Notes: generated by a model not told the origin, from the letters alone. Shown: positions 51,505-61,196, counted from the stretch's first letter. The stretch is DNA of 64,000 bases from Pseudomonadota bacterium (GCA_018902545.1 JAHIQM010000020.1:1-64000), one strand, 5' to 3'. Numbers and translations: made by a program.

Positions 51505-52451
51505 CAGACCCCTCCAACCACGAGGGTCAGGATGATGGCGACGGTCATGGCCAGGAGCATGGGCAGAACGAGGACGGCCAGCACCTGCTTGGTCGTGGCT
51601 CCATGCACATGGCGCAGGCCCAGGAATTTGTACACGACCACGCCGATCATGGCCAGGGGCAGGCCGATATAGGGGATGACCATGAGCAGCATGGGTGCTG
51701 AGCTATAGACCACGGCCCGGAAGGTGCCTTCGAAGCCCTTGGTGTCCGCCTTGAAGAGACGCAGGAAGAAATGGTTGATGGCGGTGTCGAGGAACAGGAA
51801 GAGGCAGACCTCCAGGGGGTACAGCACAAGCACCAACGCCACCTGCAGCGTGCGGTCCAGGTTTTCCGTGAACACGCTCGGCGGGATGATTCCAAGGAGC
51901 TGCCAGACGGATTGGGACAGCGCTACGGCCTGAATGATGATCAGGAAAAAGAACAGCGGCCTCAGCATTCCATGACCTACGGGCATGGCCGAGAAAAAGG
52001 CCTTCGGGGTGGCAACCACCTCCAGAAAGGTATGGACAAAGGCGCGGGGGTAGTCCGAGCGGACCTGCTCCCAGATGGGCAGGGACGGTTCGGGGCGAGC
52101 CTCGGTACCGGGCTCGTCGTCATCCTCTTCTTTCAGCGCGGCCAGTTCGTTCCACAGGTCTTCATCTTGTGGCGGCGCGGGGGGAGTTGTCGGCGGTGCG
52201 GCGGATGATTCGGCCTCCGGACCGGGCGCGGCTGCCTGGACGGGTGCGGGCGGAGCATCTGGTGTGACTGCGGGCGCGACCGGAGGGGCCTGAGCCGTGG
52301 AATCGGTTTCGGGTTCAATATGTTCAGCCGGCATTTCCCGGAACTTGAAGCGATGCTCACATTTCGGGCAGGTGGCCATGACCGCTTTGGGAGGCAGTTT
52401 TGCTGCGTTGACAGTGCGGCCAAAGCCGCACTTGGGACAGGTGATGTTCAT
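51504..52451 (-). CDS. Zinc-ribbon plus Yip1-domain membrane protein
   Basis: The 315-residue protein begins with an MJ0042-type zinc ribbon (CPKCGFGRTV...CPKCEHRF), continues with a Pro/Ala-rich linker (about 45-105) and ends with a Yip1-like domain of five hydrophobic helices (about 140-315; LFFFLIIIQAVALSQSVWQLLG onward). Such fusions are common in delta-proteobacteria; their role is unknown, possibly membrane organisation or trafficking. The stop overlaps the following small ORF. Direct function cannot be assigned. Confidence 0.78.
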   Translation of the reverse strand: MNITCPKCGFGRTVNAAKLPPKAVMATCPKCEHRFKFREMPAEHIEPETDSTAQAPPVAPAVTPDAPPAPVQAAAPGPEAESSAAPPTTPPAPPQDEDLWNELAALKEEDDDEPGTEARPEPSLPIWEQVRSDYPRAFVHTFLEVVATPKAFFSAMPVGHGMLRPLFFFLIIIQAVALSQSVWQLLGIIPPSVFTENLDRTLQVALVLVLYPLEVCLFLFLDTAINHFFLRLFKADTKGFEGTFRAVVYSSAPMLLMVIPYIGLPLAMIGVVVYKFLGLRHVHGATTKQVLAVLVLPMLLAMTVAIILTLVVGGV

Positions 52452-52502
52452 GGTAAATGCGTACTCCTCTTGCGAGAAGGCAGATACCCGCTCTCGGCCC
52501 GA

Positions 52503-54386
52503 TTAGCAACCGCGAGTGGTTTTGCCGTTCAGGAAGAGGTCATCGAAAATATGCACAAAGAGGGCGACAATGATCACGCCGCTGTAGTCCATGGGGCTGT
52601 CCGCATCGGACTCGCGCAGCATGTGGTCGATGAATTCGGGTCTGAAATACCCCTTGTCGCGTACGGCGGTGGCGGAAAGTGCATCGCCGATCAGATCCCT
52701 GAACATGCGCACGAACCATTTGCTCGGTGGGGCCAGCGGCTGCTTGCGGCGCTGGCAGATGGCCGGAGGCAGAAAGGTGCGGAAGCTTTTCTTGAGCAGG
52801 AATTTTTCATTGAGGCCGCGCATTTTGTAACGACAGGGCAGCGAGAACACGTATTCCACCAGTCGGTGGTCCATAAAGGGGGATCTGAGCTCAACGGAGT
52901 TGGCCATGCTCATGGTGTCGGCCAGGGCCAGGGTCAGGTTGGGCAGGCGCATCTTGCTTTCCAGGTACAGGGCCTGGTCCATCAGGGGCCTGTTCCCCGG
53001 CACAACGGGCAACTCATGGTCCCGCTCCCCGATGATGGGGAGAAGGCGGTCGACGAAGGCGTCGCTCATGAGCTGCCCTTTGAACTGAAAGGCCTGGAAG
53101 CGGTAGGGCAGAGCCGGGTGCGTGACGGGATAGGTCTTCAGGGCGGCATACTGCATCCACGCCTGTTGCGGCGAGGTGATGCCGGGAAAGACCCGGCGCA
53201 GCAGGTTGGCGCGTCCGATGGTTTCATTTCTGCCGATGAAATCCATGAGTTTCAGGAGCTTGAAATAGTCGTACCCGCCCAGGATTTCGTCGGCCCCGTC
53301 TCCGGAGAGGACCACTTTGAATCCCATCTCTCTGATTTGTTTCGACAAAAGGTACAGCGGGAGGTTTAAAAGGGTGACCAGGGGGCTTTCAAGATGCCAG
53401 ACCAGCTTTTCGATTTCCTCCGCCGCGATGGAGCACAGAAATTCGTGATGGTTGGTGCCGAAGGAGTCTGACACCAGCCGCGCGAAATGGCGTTCGTCGT
53501 AGCCCGCATCCTCAAAAGCGATGGACAGGGTGTGCACGGGGGCACCTGAGAGATGCGCATACAGGCCGGTCACGCTGCTGGAGTCGATGCCGCCGCTTAA
53601 ATAAGAGGCCACGGGCACGTCGGCCACCAGCCGGTCGCGCACGGCCTCCGCCAGATGGTGGCGCAGGCCTTCGGCTGCTTCGTCTGCGGATAAATTCGAG
53701 ACAGGAACGTCCATGGGGATGTCCCAGTAAGGGGCGGTGCGCTCACCGTTTTCGTCCGCGCGCAGGGTGTGCGCGGGCAATACCTGGTGGATTCCTTGCA
53801 GAAAGGTGTCCGGGGCCAGGTTGAAGCCGTAGTCCAGCAACCGGTCCATGGCCAGGAGGTTCATGCGGCGCGGCACGCCGGGGTACTGCAGGATGGCCTT
53901 GATTTCCGAAGCGAAGATCAGGGTTTTGTCGGGCAGGCGCGTGTAAAAAAGAGGCTTCTTGCCCATGCGGTCCCGGGCCAGGAACAGGGATCGCCGCCTA
54001 GGCTCCCAGACCGCAAAGGCGAACATGCCGACCAGGCGGCGCAGGCATTTTTCCCCCCACTGCAGGTAGGCGGCAAGCAGGACCTCGGAGTCGGAATGGG
54101 TGCGAAAAACGTGGCCGAGGCTTGCGAGTTCGGCCCGAAGCAAGCGGTAATTGTAAATCTCGCCATTGAAGACCATGACCGCGCCGGAAGGTTCATGGCG
54201 CACAGGCTGATTGCCCCCCGCCAAATCAATGACGGACAGGCGCCTGGAGGCCAGGGCGCAGCAATGGTCCTGGTACAGGCCCTGATGGTCCGGCCCGCGA
54301 TGGGCCAGGGCCTGGGCCATGGCTGTCAGGACGTTGGCGTGAGGTGAGATTCCGCTGGGGTTGAAAAATCCGGCTATGCCGCACAT
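52503..54386 (-). CDS. asnB: Asparagine synthase, glutamine-hydrolysing
   Basis: The 627-residue enzyme has an N-terminal class II glutamine amidotransferase domain with the catalytic Cys2 exposed after Met removal (MCGIAGFFNPSG) and LSHRGPDHQG-like and YNGEIYNY blocks. The C-terminal synthetase domain has the PP-loop SYLSGGIDSSS and later SGDGADEILGGYDYF. It makes asparagine from aspartate, glutamine and ATP; relatives also modify surface polysaccharides. AGGGAAAG lies upstream of the ATG. It is alone between the Yip1 gene and the flagellar genes. Confidence 0.93.
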   Translation of the reverse strand: MCGIAGFFNPSGISPHANVLTAMAQALAHRGPDHQGLYQDHCCALASRRLSVIDLAGGNQPVRHEPSGAVMVFNGEIYNYRLLRAELASLGHVFRTHSDSEVLLAAYLQWGEKCLRRLVGMFAFAVWEPRRRSLFLARDRMGKKPLFYTRLPDKTLIFASEIKAILQYPGVPRRMNLLAMDRLLDYGFNLAPDTFLQGIHQVLPAHTLRADENGERTAPYWDIPMDVPVSNLSADEAAEGLRHHLAEAVRDRLVADVPVASYLSGGIDSSSVTGLYAHLSGAPVHTLSIAFEDAGYDERHFARLVSDSFGTNHHEFLCSIAAEEIEKLVWHLESPLVTLLNLPLYLLSKQIREMGFKVVLSGDGADEILGGYDYFKLLKLMDFIGRNETIGRANLLRRVFPGITSPQQAWMQYAALKTYPVTHPALPYRFQAFQFKGQLMSDAFVDRLLPIIGERDHELPVVPGNRPLMDQALYLESKMRLPNLTLALADTMSMANSVELRSPFMDHRLVEYVFSLPCRYKMRGLNEKFLLKKSFRTFLPPAICQRRKQPLAPPSKWFVRMFRDLIGDALSATAVRDKGYFRPEFIDHMLRESDADSPMDYSGVIIVALFVHIFDDLFLNGKTTRGC

Positions 54387-54482
54387 GTGCGCTTTCCCTG
54401 TTGAAGTGTGGTCTGGGAAAGCGTTTGCAGAATGCGTGCCCTTAAGTCCTGCGCAAAAGAGGGAAGATTCGGAAAGGCTCCC

Positions 54483-54890
54483 TTATCGAGCGTAATAGGC
54501 GGCTGCCTTGGGCGCAGAGGGATGAGGCTGCTTTGATATTTCGGAAAAGGCGGACCTGAAGGAGGACAGTATCCCGATCACCTCGTCCACCAGTCCGGTG
54601 TCCATCTTGAGATTGGCCTGCAGCAGGCGCGTGTTGCAGTACATGTAGAGCTTGTGCAGGTTCCTGGCGATCTCGCCGCCTTTTTCCGTATTCAGGGACC
54701 CGTCAAGTTCCGCGATGATGTCGAGGGCCTGGGAGATGAGAATTCCTTTCTTGGCGTAATTCTTGGCCTGGATTTCCTCTTTGGCCTGCTCCAGAAAGGT
54801 GATGGCCCCGTCGTAGAGCATGACCACCAGGTGTCCGGGGGTCGTGGTGGTGACCTGGGTCTGCATGTAGGCGTTGGCGGCTTTGTGCAC
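54483..54890 (-). CDS. fliS: Flagellin-specific chaperone FliS
   Basis: The 135-residue four-helix protein binds flagellin's C-terminal segment in the cytoplasm and keeps it from polymerising. The N-terminus AANAYMQTQVTTTTPGHLVVMLYDGAITFL is the family signature (usually YxxxQVxTxxP...LLxMLYDGA). The GTG at 54890 has AAGGAG 9 nt upstream and a start 13 bp after the fliD stop; the frame is open further 5' only because it overlaps fliD. It is the second gene of a fliD-fliS unit. Confidence 0.92.
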   Translation of the reverse strand: MHKAANAYMQTQVTTTTPGHLVVMLYDGAITFLEQAKEEIQAKNYAKKGILISQALDIIAELDGSLNTEKGGEIARNLHKLYMYCNTRLLQANLKMDTGLVDEVIGILSSFRSAFSEISKQPHPSAPKAAAYYAR

Positions 54891-54903
54891 GGTTGCGAAC
54901 TCC

Positions 54904-56964
54904 TTACTTTGAAGAGCCGGACAGGCTCTGTATTTGTGAGCTGAGTTGGTTGGCGATGTTGTCGTAAGTGCCGAGAACCGCTTCCAGATTGGCGAAGCGC
55001 AGGCGAAGGTTTCGTTCAAGCAGCTCTAAGCGTCGTTTTTCGTAGGCGATCTTGTCGTCGATGGAATCCATGATGTCCTGATAGTTGTCCTTCAGGATCT
55101 CCAGGGTGCCGGTTTGGCGGGCGGTCAATATTGTGAGCTCCTGGATCAGTTCCTCGGTTTTGCCGGCTTTGATCTGGGCCGCTCCGGTATAGGTTCCCTC
55201 CGTGAAGTTGATGACTTCAAGGGCGAGACCGCGCGCGGGGTTTCCGTCCCCGGTGGCGATGATCTTGGTGCCGTCGATGCTGGCCGGGTATCCGTTGATG
55301 CTGGCTGAGGTGATGTTTCCGCCCGCGCCTACCGTGTACTTGACAGCGTATTCCCCTGATCCGGTGATGCCCTTGATGGCGGAGTCGAACTTGAAGTTCG
55401 AGGACTCCACCGCGACTCCATCCACGATTTCCTTGGTCGAGGGAAAGTAGTCGGCGCTGAACAGGCGCGCCACGGCGTCTGGGTCGGTGTTCAGGGCCGC
55501 AGAAAACGCTCTCTTGTCGAAAACCAGCAGGCCGAAGGTCGGCGAGCCCTGGCTCGAGTCCGTGGTGATGCCTACGCTGCCCAGAGACACAATGGGGTCC
55601 AGATCGTAGTCGAAACCGACACCCTTTGATGCCAGGATATTTTTGAGTTTCTGCTGAATCATCTGCAGGCCGTAGTTGCCGGTCAGCAGGGATCCGGAAA
55701 CGCTGGATCCGACGGTGGTGACCTGGGTCTGATTCTTTATTTCCTGCAGCACGGAGTTCACCGCATCGACAAAGGTCTGCACCTTGTCCGTGACCGCCTG
55801 CGGGTCCAGGCTGGTGGTGATGGTGGTGCTGCCGATGCTGGCCAGGTTCATGGTCACACCGGGAATGATGTCGGAAATGGAGTTGGTTTTGCGCTCGAAA
55901 TAGCCGTCGGTGGCCCCTTGCAGTTGCGTGAACCGGCCTGGCTGCAGGGCCGTGACCGTGGTTCCGGGGGAGTGGATGACGGAAATCTGTTTGTGGGATC
56001 CCGTGCCCCCCGTCAGGGTCAATTCCATGTTTCCGGACACCTCTGCCGCCGAGGCGGTGATGACTCCGAGGGCATTGATCTTGCCAGCCAGGTCTTCCCA
56101 CGTGTCCGTCGGCGCTATGGCAACGGAATACAGGCTGCCATCGTAGGCGAATTTGAAGGTGCCGTCGACGGTGGAGACTGTGTCCGTTATTGTCTTGCCG
56201 CTTATGGTCGCCTTGAGGATATTCTCGGTCGCGACGGGGGGATCAAGGGGAAATCCATCGACCCGCAGCTGCGCATTGCCGGCGTTCTGGGTCTCGATAA
56301 ACTGGGCTTTCCCAAAATTGGGCAGCAGGTTGGCCGAGGTTGCGCTGTCGTCAACGATGAAATCATTGCCCGCCCCGAGATCCATGCCCCGGATCTGCAG
56401 GCGGTAGCCGCTGCCGTCGTTGACCACGCTGGCGCGGACGTAGTTGCGGTTGTCCGCGTCGGAGTTGATCAGGCTCGCGAACTGCGACAGGGTCGTGGTG
56501 CTGGTGACGCTGACGGAGACTTGGCGTTCTCCGATGGAAAAGGCGAAAGTCCCAGCCGTGCCACCGCTTATGACATCGTCCTGGGAGGAAAATATTACCG
56601 CCCCCATGTGCATGTCGTTGGTCGCCAGGGCGAGCACATCGACCTTGTGGGTACTTTCTTCCGCGCTGCTGCCTGCTTTGCTGGTCAATGCGGTAGGGTT
56701 GGACGAGATCGAATTCTTGACCAGAAATTCGTCCGTGGTGTTCATTGTGTCCAGGGTGCCTTTGAGGGACAGCATGGACGCGGTGAGCGTGTCGAAGGCC
56801 TCGCTCTTTGCCTCCCAGCTTGAACGCCAGATCTGCAAGCGCTTGGTCCGGATCTGTTCCACTTCGACAAGCTTGGAGATCATGGAGTCGAAGTCCGTGC
56901 CGGAGCCGAGGCCCGTGAAACGGATGGAGCCGGAAACAAGCGAACTGGTCAGTTCATCAGCCAT
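54904..56964 (-). CDS. fliD: Flagellar filament capping protein FliD
   Basis: The 686-residue cap protein sits at the filament tip and promotes flagellin folding. The N-terminal signature FTGLGSGTDFDSMISKLVEVE and conserved C-terminal helical region (YEKRRLELLERNLRLRFANLEAVLGTY) are present. Between them lie repeated Ala/Thr/Gly-rich beta domains, larger than in E. coli FliD (about 470), which is common in this group. CAGAGGA precedes the ATG. It lies between flagellin and fliS, all on the minus strand. Confidence 0.95.
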   Translation of the reverse strand: MADELTSSLVSGSIRFTGLGSGTDFDSMISKLVEVEQIRTKRLQIWRSSWEAKSEAFDTLTASMLSLKGTLDTMNTTDEFLVKNSISSNPTALTSKAGSSAEESTHKVDVLALATNDMHMGAVIFSSQDDVISGGTAGTFAFSIGERQVSVSVTSTTTLSQFASLINSDADNRNYVRASVVNDGSGYRLQIRGMDLGAGNDFIVDDSATSANLLPNFGKAQFIETQNAGNAQLRVDGFPLDPPVATENILKATISGKTITDTVSTVDGTFKFAYDGSLYSVAIAPTDTWEDLAGKINALGVITASAAEVSGNMELTLTGGTGSHKQISVIHSPGTTVTALQPGRFTQLQGATDGYFERKTNSISDIIPGVTMNLASIGSTTITTSLDPQAVTDKVQTFVDAVNSVLQEIKNQTQVTTVGSSVSGSLLTGNYGLQMIQQKLKNILASKGVGFDYDLDPIVSLGSVGITTDSSQGSPTFGLLVFDKRAFSAALNTDPDAVARLFSADYFPSTKEIVDGVAVESSNFKFDSAIKGITGSGEYAVKYTVGAGGNITSASINGYPASIDGTKIIATGDGNPARGLALEVINFTEGTYTGAAQIKAGKTEELIQELTILTARQTGTLEILKDNYQDIMDSIDDKIAYEKRRLELLERNLRLRFANLEAVLGTYDNIANQLSSQIQSLSGSSK

Positions 56965-57045
56965 GGTATTCCTCTGGAGCTTTGGATTGTACGAATCTCT
57001 TCATGCTTCGAGCAAGCCTGGTGCCAGAATCAATATTCTCCGGTC

Positions 57046-57075
57046 AAAAAAGCCGGGCCGCTTCCGCGACCCGGC
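57046..57075 (-). terminator. Terminator of the flagellin gene
   Basis: On the minus strand GCCGGGTCGC pairs with GCGGCCCGGC (one mismatch, loop GGAA) and is followed by six T residues. It lies 28 bp after the flagellin stop. Confidence 0.8.
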
Positions 57076-57102
57076 CGGGAGAAAGGTTTTAGTTGGTGAT
57101 CA

Positions 57103-58050
57103 CTATCCCTGCATGAGCTGCAATGCCATCTGCGGCAGGGTGTTGGCCTGGGACAGCATGGCCACAGCAGACTGGGTCAGAATCTGGTTGCGCACGAACT
57201 TGGTCATTTCAATGGCGATGTCCGCATCGGAGATCCGGGATTCAGCGGCCTGCAGGTTTTCAGCCTGGATCTGCAGGTTGGTGATGGTGTTCTCGAGCCT
57301 GTTCTGCAAGGCACCGAGGCTGGCCCGGATGTTGTCCTTGGAGGTGATGGCTGCATTGAGGGCCGCCAGAGCTTCCTGGGCGCCCTGCTGGGTGGAGATG
57401 CTGTAACCGCCGGATTTCACGCCGTGCGTGCCGTTCGCCACGGTCCGGTCGGACTGGTTGCCGACACCCAGGGCCGATGCCGTGGAGTTGCCGATGGCGA
57501 TGTAGTAGTAGTCTTCCGCGGAATCGTTGCCCGTTCCGAAGTGGATCTTGAGCGGGCCCGTCGAGGCCAAGCCGCTGCCACTGTGACTACTCGCCCAAGT
57601 GGATACGCCGGTGGACGACGAAGACAGGTTGCCATTCAACAGGTAAATGCCGTTGAAGTCCGTGGCATTGGCGATTCGGGTGATTTCCGAGGCCATCTGC
57701 TGGTACTCCGAGTCGATGATCAGGCGCTGATCGGAAGCATAGGTGCCGGTGGCTGCCTGGGTGGCCAGTTCCTTCATGCGGATCAGCTTTTCGTCGATGA
57801 CGCCCAGCGCTCCGTCTGCGGTCTGGATCATGGAGATGGCGTCATTGGCGTTTCTGACGCCCTGGTTCAGGGATGCGATGTCCGCACGCATGAGCTCGCG
57901 AATGGCCAGACCCGCTGCGTCGTCGGCAGCGGTGGTGATGCGCAGGCCCGAAGACAGGCGGTTTACGGACGTGGCCAGGTTGCCATACGCGTTTGAAAGG
58001 TTGCGGGTCGCGGTCATGGCCATGAGGTTGTTGTTGATAACGAGAGACAT
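57103..58050 (-). CDS. fliC: Flagellin
   Basis: The 315-residue flagellin has conserved D0/D1 ends: MSLVINNNLMAMTATRNLS...LSSGLRITTAADDAAGLAIRE at the N-terminus and IQAENLQAAESRISDADIAIEM...NTLPQMALQLMQG at the C-terminus. The central variable part is short (about 100 residues, including a Ser-rich stretch near 150), so outer D2/D3 domains are small. AAGGAGGAA precedes the ATG. A sigma-28 promoter lies 82-108 bp upstream, and a terminator separates it from fliD, so it is expressed separately as a late class gene. Confidence 0.96.
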   Translation of the reverse strand: MSLVINNNLMAMTATRNLSNAYGNLATSVNRLSSGLRITTAADDAAGLAIRELMRADIASLNQGVRNANDAISMIQTADGALGVIDEKLIRMKELATQAATGTYASDQRLIIDSEYQQMASEITRIANATDFNGIYLLNGNLSSSSTGVSTWASSHSGSGLASTGPLKIHFGTGNDSAEDYYYIAIGNSTASALGVGNQSDRTVANGTHGVKSGGYSISTQQGAQEALAALNAAITSKDNIRASLGALQNRLENTITNLQIQAENLQAAESRISDADIAIEMTKFVRNQILTQSAVAMLSQANTLPQMALQLMQG

Positions 58051-58131
58051 AAAAATTCCTCCTTGAAAGATTGGCGGCTTCCTTGCCTTTGGACTGAACA
58101 GGGTGCGCCCTGCTCATTGTTCTTGATGAGT

Positions 58132-58158
58132 GAATCGGCAGGAAGAGGATTTTCTTTA
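58132..58158 (-). promoter_or_regulatory. Sigma-28 (FliA) promoter of the flagellin gene
   Basis: On the minus strand TAAA (58155-58158), exactly 15 nt, and GCCGATTC (58132-58139) match the sigma-28 consensus TAAA-N15-GCCGATAA, with two changes at the last three bases. Transcription would start about 75 nt before the flagellin ATG. Confidence 0.85.
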
Positions 58159-58193
58159 GGAGAATTTTGTCCGACGTGAAATGTCAGACGGGA

Positions 58194-58940
58194 TTATTCA
58201 AAGTCGGGAATGTGTCTGCGCGCTTCGTTGGCATCGATGCCGCGCGAGGTGGCGATGGCCTCAAGGTTGTCTTCGGCGTCGGACTTGCGCAGATAAAGGG
58301 GCTGGGGCGGAAGGCCCGAGTATGCGGCCGCGCATGCGGCGGCGAGCAGGGCGGCGGGCGTGGGGGTGTCGAGAGTCTGCGGCAGAGCAGTGCTGCCCGG
58401 CAGGGTAAGCAGATCCGGGTTTTTGTGCAGCCCGCTGCCCAGCACGAAGATGCCGGCGGGCCTGTTCTCGAGCACGGCCCGCGCTGCGGCCACGGGCAGC
58501 GGGCGCACGGGGCCAAGGGCGGCGCCAGCCGCGAAACCCTGGATGTAGACCTGGCCTTTGCGGGCGTAGGTCAGAGCCCAGAGCTCCCTGTCCTGCACGA
58601 AAGGCGTTGCCTGCGCCGCGAGTATTTCCAGGTACTCCAGTCCGGCCATGGGGATGGCGTGGGGGCGCGACAGGCCGTGCATGGCCGCGTGGGCGATGCG
58701 CAGGCCCGTGAACGATCCTGGTCCGCGCACGCAGGCGATGCCCGCCAGGTCCTTAACGTCCAGGGCCCGTACGCGCAGGGCGCGGTCAATGGCCGTGGGC
58801 AGATGACGGATGGACTGGCCCGGACAGAGAATCTCCTCGCTGAACATGACTTGCCCGGAGGCGCCGAGCACGACCTGGATGCGCTCCTCGGCGCAGTTCA
58901 GCGCGAGGTAGGGGCTACTTGAAGTGGCGGAGGATGTCAT
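58194..58940 (-). CDS. tsaB: TsaB, tRNA t6A biosynthesis subunit
   Basis: The 248-residue ASKHA-fold protein is the scaffold partner of TsaD in making N6-threonylcarbamoyladenosine at tRNA position 37. Family features are the short SSPYLALNCAEERIQVVLG start, HLPTAIDRAL, and ACVRGPGSFTGLRIAHAAMHGL. Its start lies inside rseP, with a 26-bp overlap, so it closes the pyrH-to-rseP gene run. The overlap is larger than typical for this operon; the N-terminal residues before SPYLALN may be a mis-set start. Confidence 0.88.
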   Translation of the reverse strand: MTSSATSSSPYLALNCAEERIQVVLGASGQVMFSEEILCPGQSIRHLPTAIDRALRVRALDVKDLAGIACVRGPGSFTGLRIAHAAMHGLSRPHAIPMAGLEYLEILAAQATPFVQDRELWALTYARKGQVYIQGFAAGAALGPVRPLPVAAARAVLENRPAGIFVLGSGLHKNPDLLTLPGSTALPQTLDTPTPAALLAAACAAAYSGLPPQPLYLRKSDAEDNLEAIATSRGIDANEARRHIPDFE

Positions 58941-59982
58941 TGAATGTGGCCACGATCATGAGCATGAGCAGGAGCAGCATGCCGATCTTCAGGGCCGCCT
59001 GCTGCACTTGCTGGCTCAAGGGGCGGCCGGTGACGGTTTCCAGAAAGTAGAAGAGGATGTGCCCGCCGTCCAGGACCGGAATGGGCAAGAGGTTCAAAAT
59101 GCCCAGGTTGATGCTGATCAGCGCGGTCAAGGCCAGCAGGTTGACGATGCCGTTCTGCGCCTCCTTGTGGATCAACTCGGTGATGAGGATGACCCCGCCC
59201 ATGTCCGTCCAGGGGATGACCCGTTCGATGAGCTTGACGATACCCATAACCATGAGCCCGCTGATTTCCCAGATCTGGTGGCCACCCTGGACCGCTGCGG
59301 CGAAAAAGCCGAGTTCGCGGCTCAGGAGCTCGCCCTTGGGCGCGATACCGAGCATGGGCATGGTCTTGACTTCGCCGAACAGGTTGCGTTTTTCCTGCAG
59401 CCGCGGGGTGACCGAAAGGGAAAAGAGCTCCGAACCACGCTGCACGGTCAGAAACATGGGGCTGCCCTGATTGGTCTCGATGCGATTGACCAGGTCATCC
59501 CAGACCGCGATCTGCACGCCGTCGATTTCGATGATCCGGTCTCCAGTCTGGATGCCAGCTTCCTCGGCGGCGCTGGAGTTGGTCACCTGGCCGATGACCG
59601 GCAGCAGATCCTGTGCGCCCTGAGTGTAGGCCAGGCCCCAGAAGATGAGCCAGGCCAGCAGGAAGTTGAACACCGGACCGGCCAGCACGACGAGCATGCG
59701 CTGCCAGGGCGGCCGCCGGGAGAAGGATTCCTCCGGGGTGAAGCCTTCTGGCATCTCGGCGTCAGGGGATTCGCCGACGAGTTGCACGTATCCGCCCAGG
59801 GGGAAGGCGCAGACGCGGTAATCGGTTTTGCCCCGCTTGAAGCCGAAGAGCCTGGTCCCGAACCCCAGGGAAAAGACGCTCACGCCCATACCCATTCCGC
59901 GCGCGACCACGAAGTGACCCAGCTCATGAAAAAAGATCAGCCCACCCAGGACTACAACCACCGCCACAATACTGGTCAGCAT
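58915..59982 (-). CDS. rseP: RseP-type site-2 intramembrane metalloprotease
   Basis: The 355-residue inner-membrane zinc protease releases anti-sigma factors or other membrane regulators. The active site is HELGH (His19, Glu20, His23), with the second motif NLLPIPVLDGGH near residue 300. One PDZ domain (about 110-190, GIQTGDRIIEIDGV) is present, where E. coli RseP has two. Its end overlaps tsaB by 26 bp and its start overlaps dxr by 7 bp. The clustering with dxr, cdsA and uppS is the common bacterial arrangement. Confidence 0.94.
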   Translation of the reverse strand: MLTSIVAVVVVLGGLIFFHELGHFVVARGMGMGVSVFSLGFGTRLFGFKRGKTDYRVCAFPLGGYVQLVGESPDAEMPEGFTPEESFSRRPPWQRMLVVLAGPVFNFLLAWLIFWGLAYTQGAQDLLPVIGQVTNSSAAEEAGIQTGDRIIEIDGVQIAVWDDLVNRIETNQGSPMFLTVQRGSELFSLSVTPRLQEKRNLFGEVKTMPMLGIAPKGELLSRELGFFAAAVQGGHQIWEISGLMVMGIVKLIERVIPWTDMGGVILITELIHKEAQNGIVNLLALTALISINLGILNLLPIPVLDGGHILFYFLETVTGRPLSQQVQQAALKIGMLLLLMLMIVATFNDILRHFK

Positions 59983-61187
59983 TCGCCTCTTCCTATGGCC
60001 TCTTGGGACCGGGTTCGTGTTTGCCTGTCGAGTTCCAGTATGTCCCCCAGATCGTGCATGGAGGTCAAGGAATGTTTGGCGAGCATCCCTTCTATGAGCC
60101 GTGCGATGCCTGGAAAGTTGATGCGATCGTCAAGAAAGGCCTGCACTGCGACCTCGTTGGCGGCGTTGAGCACCACCGGATGGCTGGGGCTTGCGGCCAG
60201 AGCCTGCCTTGCCAGATCCAGGCAGGGAAAGCGAACGGGGTCCGGATTCTCGAAGGTCAGAGTGCCGATTTTGGCCAGATCCAGGCGTTCAAGGTCGATG
60301 CGCAACCGCTTGGGGTAGCCCAGGCAGTAGCCGATGGGGATCTCCATGTCCGGCATGCCCAGGTGGGCCAGCTGCGAGCCGTCCGTGTATTCGACCAGAG
60401 AGTGGACGATGGACTGGGGGTGAACCACCACGTCCACCTCGTTCAGCGACGCGCCATAGAGGTGCACGGCCTCGATGATTTCGAGACCCTTGTTCATCAT
60501 GGTCGCGGAGTCGATGGAAATTTTCGCGCCCATGGACCAGTTGGGATGCTTCAAGGCCTGGGCCGGGGTGACGGTCTCTATTTCGCGCAGGCTTTTGGTG
60601 CGAAACGGCCCGCCCGAGGCGGTCAGAATCAGGCGGCAGGCCTGCCTGCCATCGTGACCGGCAAAGGCCTGGAACAGGGCGTTGTGCTCCGAGTCCACGG
60701 GCAGGATGACGGCGCCGCTCTCGCGGCACGCCTGGCGGAAAAGGTCTCCGGCCAGGACGAGGGCTTCCTTGTTGGCCAGACAGAGCACCTTGCCGGCGCG
60801 TGCTGCGGCCAGGGCCGGGACCAGCCCGGCCGCGCCGACCTGGGCGGCCAGAATGAGGTCCGCCTCGGGCAGGGTGGCCATGGCCGTGTATCCTTCCTGA
60901 CCGACCAGGATCCGTGGGGAATATCCCGGCGGCAACAGGCCGCGCAGTTCACGGGCCCTTTCCTCGTCCAGGACTCCCAGATAGGCCGGTCGCAATTGTT
61001 CGGCCTGCCTGGCCAGAAGTGTCATGTTCCTGGCTCCGGCCAGGGCCACGACCTCAAGGTCTCCCCTGTTCTTGGCCACCACCTTGAGGGCGCTCACGCC
61101 GATGGAGCCGGTGCTGCCCAGGATGGCGAGGGAGCGTGGGCCGGGGCGGTCGAAAACCGGGGATGAGAGTCCTGAGATGTATTTCAT
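59976..61187 (-). CDS. dxr: 1-deoxy-D-xylulose 5-phosphate reductoisomerase
   Basis: The 403-residue enzyme of the MEP isoprenoid pathway makes 2-C-methylerythritol 4-phosphate using NADPH. The nucleotide loop is AILGSTGSIGVSALKV; the metal site lies in PVDSEHNALFQ (Asp, Glu) and the flexible loop in ASGGPFRTKS. MGAKISIDSATMMNKGLEIIEA is invariant. It overlaps rseP by 7 bp. Together with uppS it supplies lipid carriers for the cell wall. Confidence 0.97.
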   Translation of the reverse strand: MKYISGLSSPVFDRPGPRSLAILGSTGSIGVSALKVVAKNRGDLEVVALAGARNMTLLARQAEQLRPAYLGVLDEERARELRGLLPPGYSPRILVGQEGYTAMATLPEADLILAAQVGAAGLVPALAAARAGKVLCLANKEALVLAGDLFRQACRESGAVILPVDSEHNALFQAFAGHDGRQACRLILTASGGPFRTKSLREIETVTPAQALKHPNWSMGAKISIDSATMMNKGLEIIEAVHLYGASLNEVDVVVHPQSIVHSLVEYTDGSQLAHLGMPDMEIPIGYCLGYPKRLRIDLERLDLAKIGTLTFENPDPVRFPCLDLARQALAASPSHPVVLNAANEVAVQAFLDDRINFPGIARLIEGMLAKHSLTSMHDLGDILELDRQTRTRSQEAIGRGEC

Positions 61188-61196
61188 TGCTGGGTC

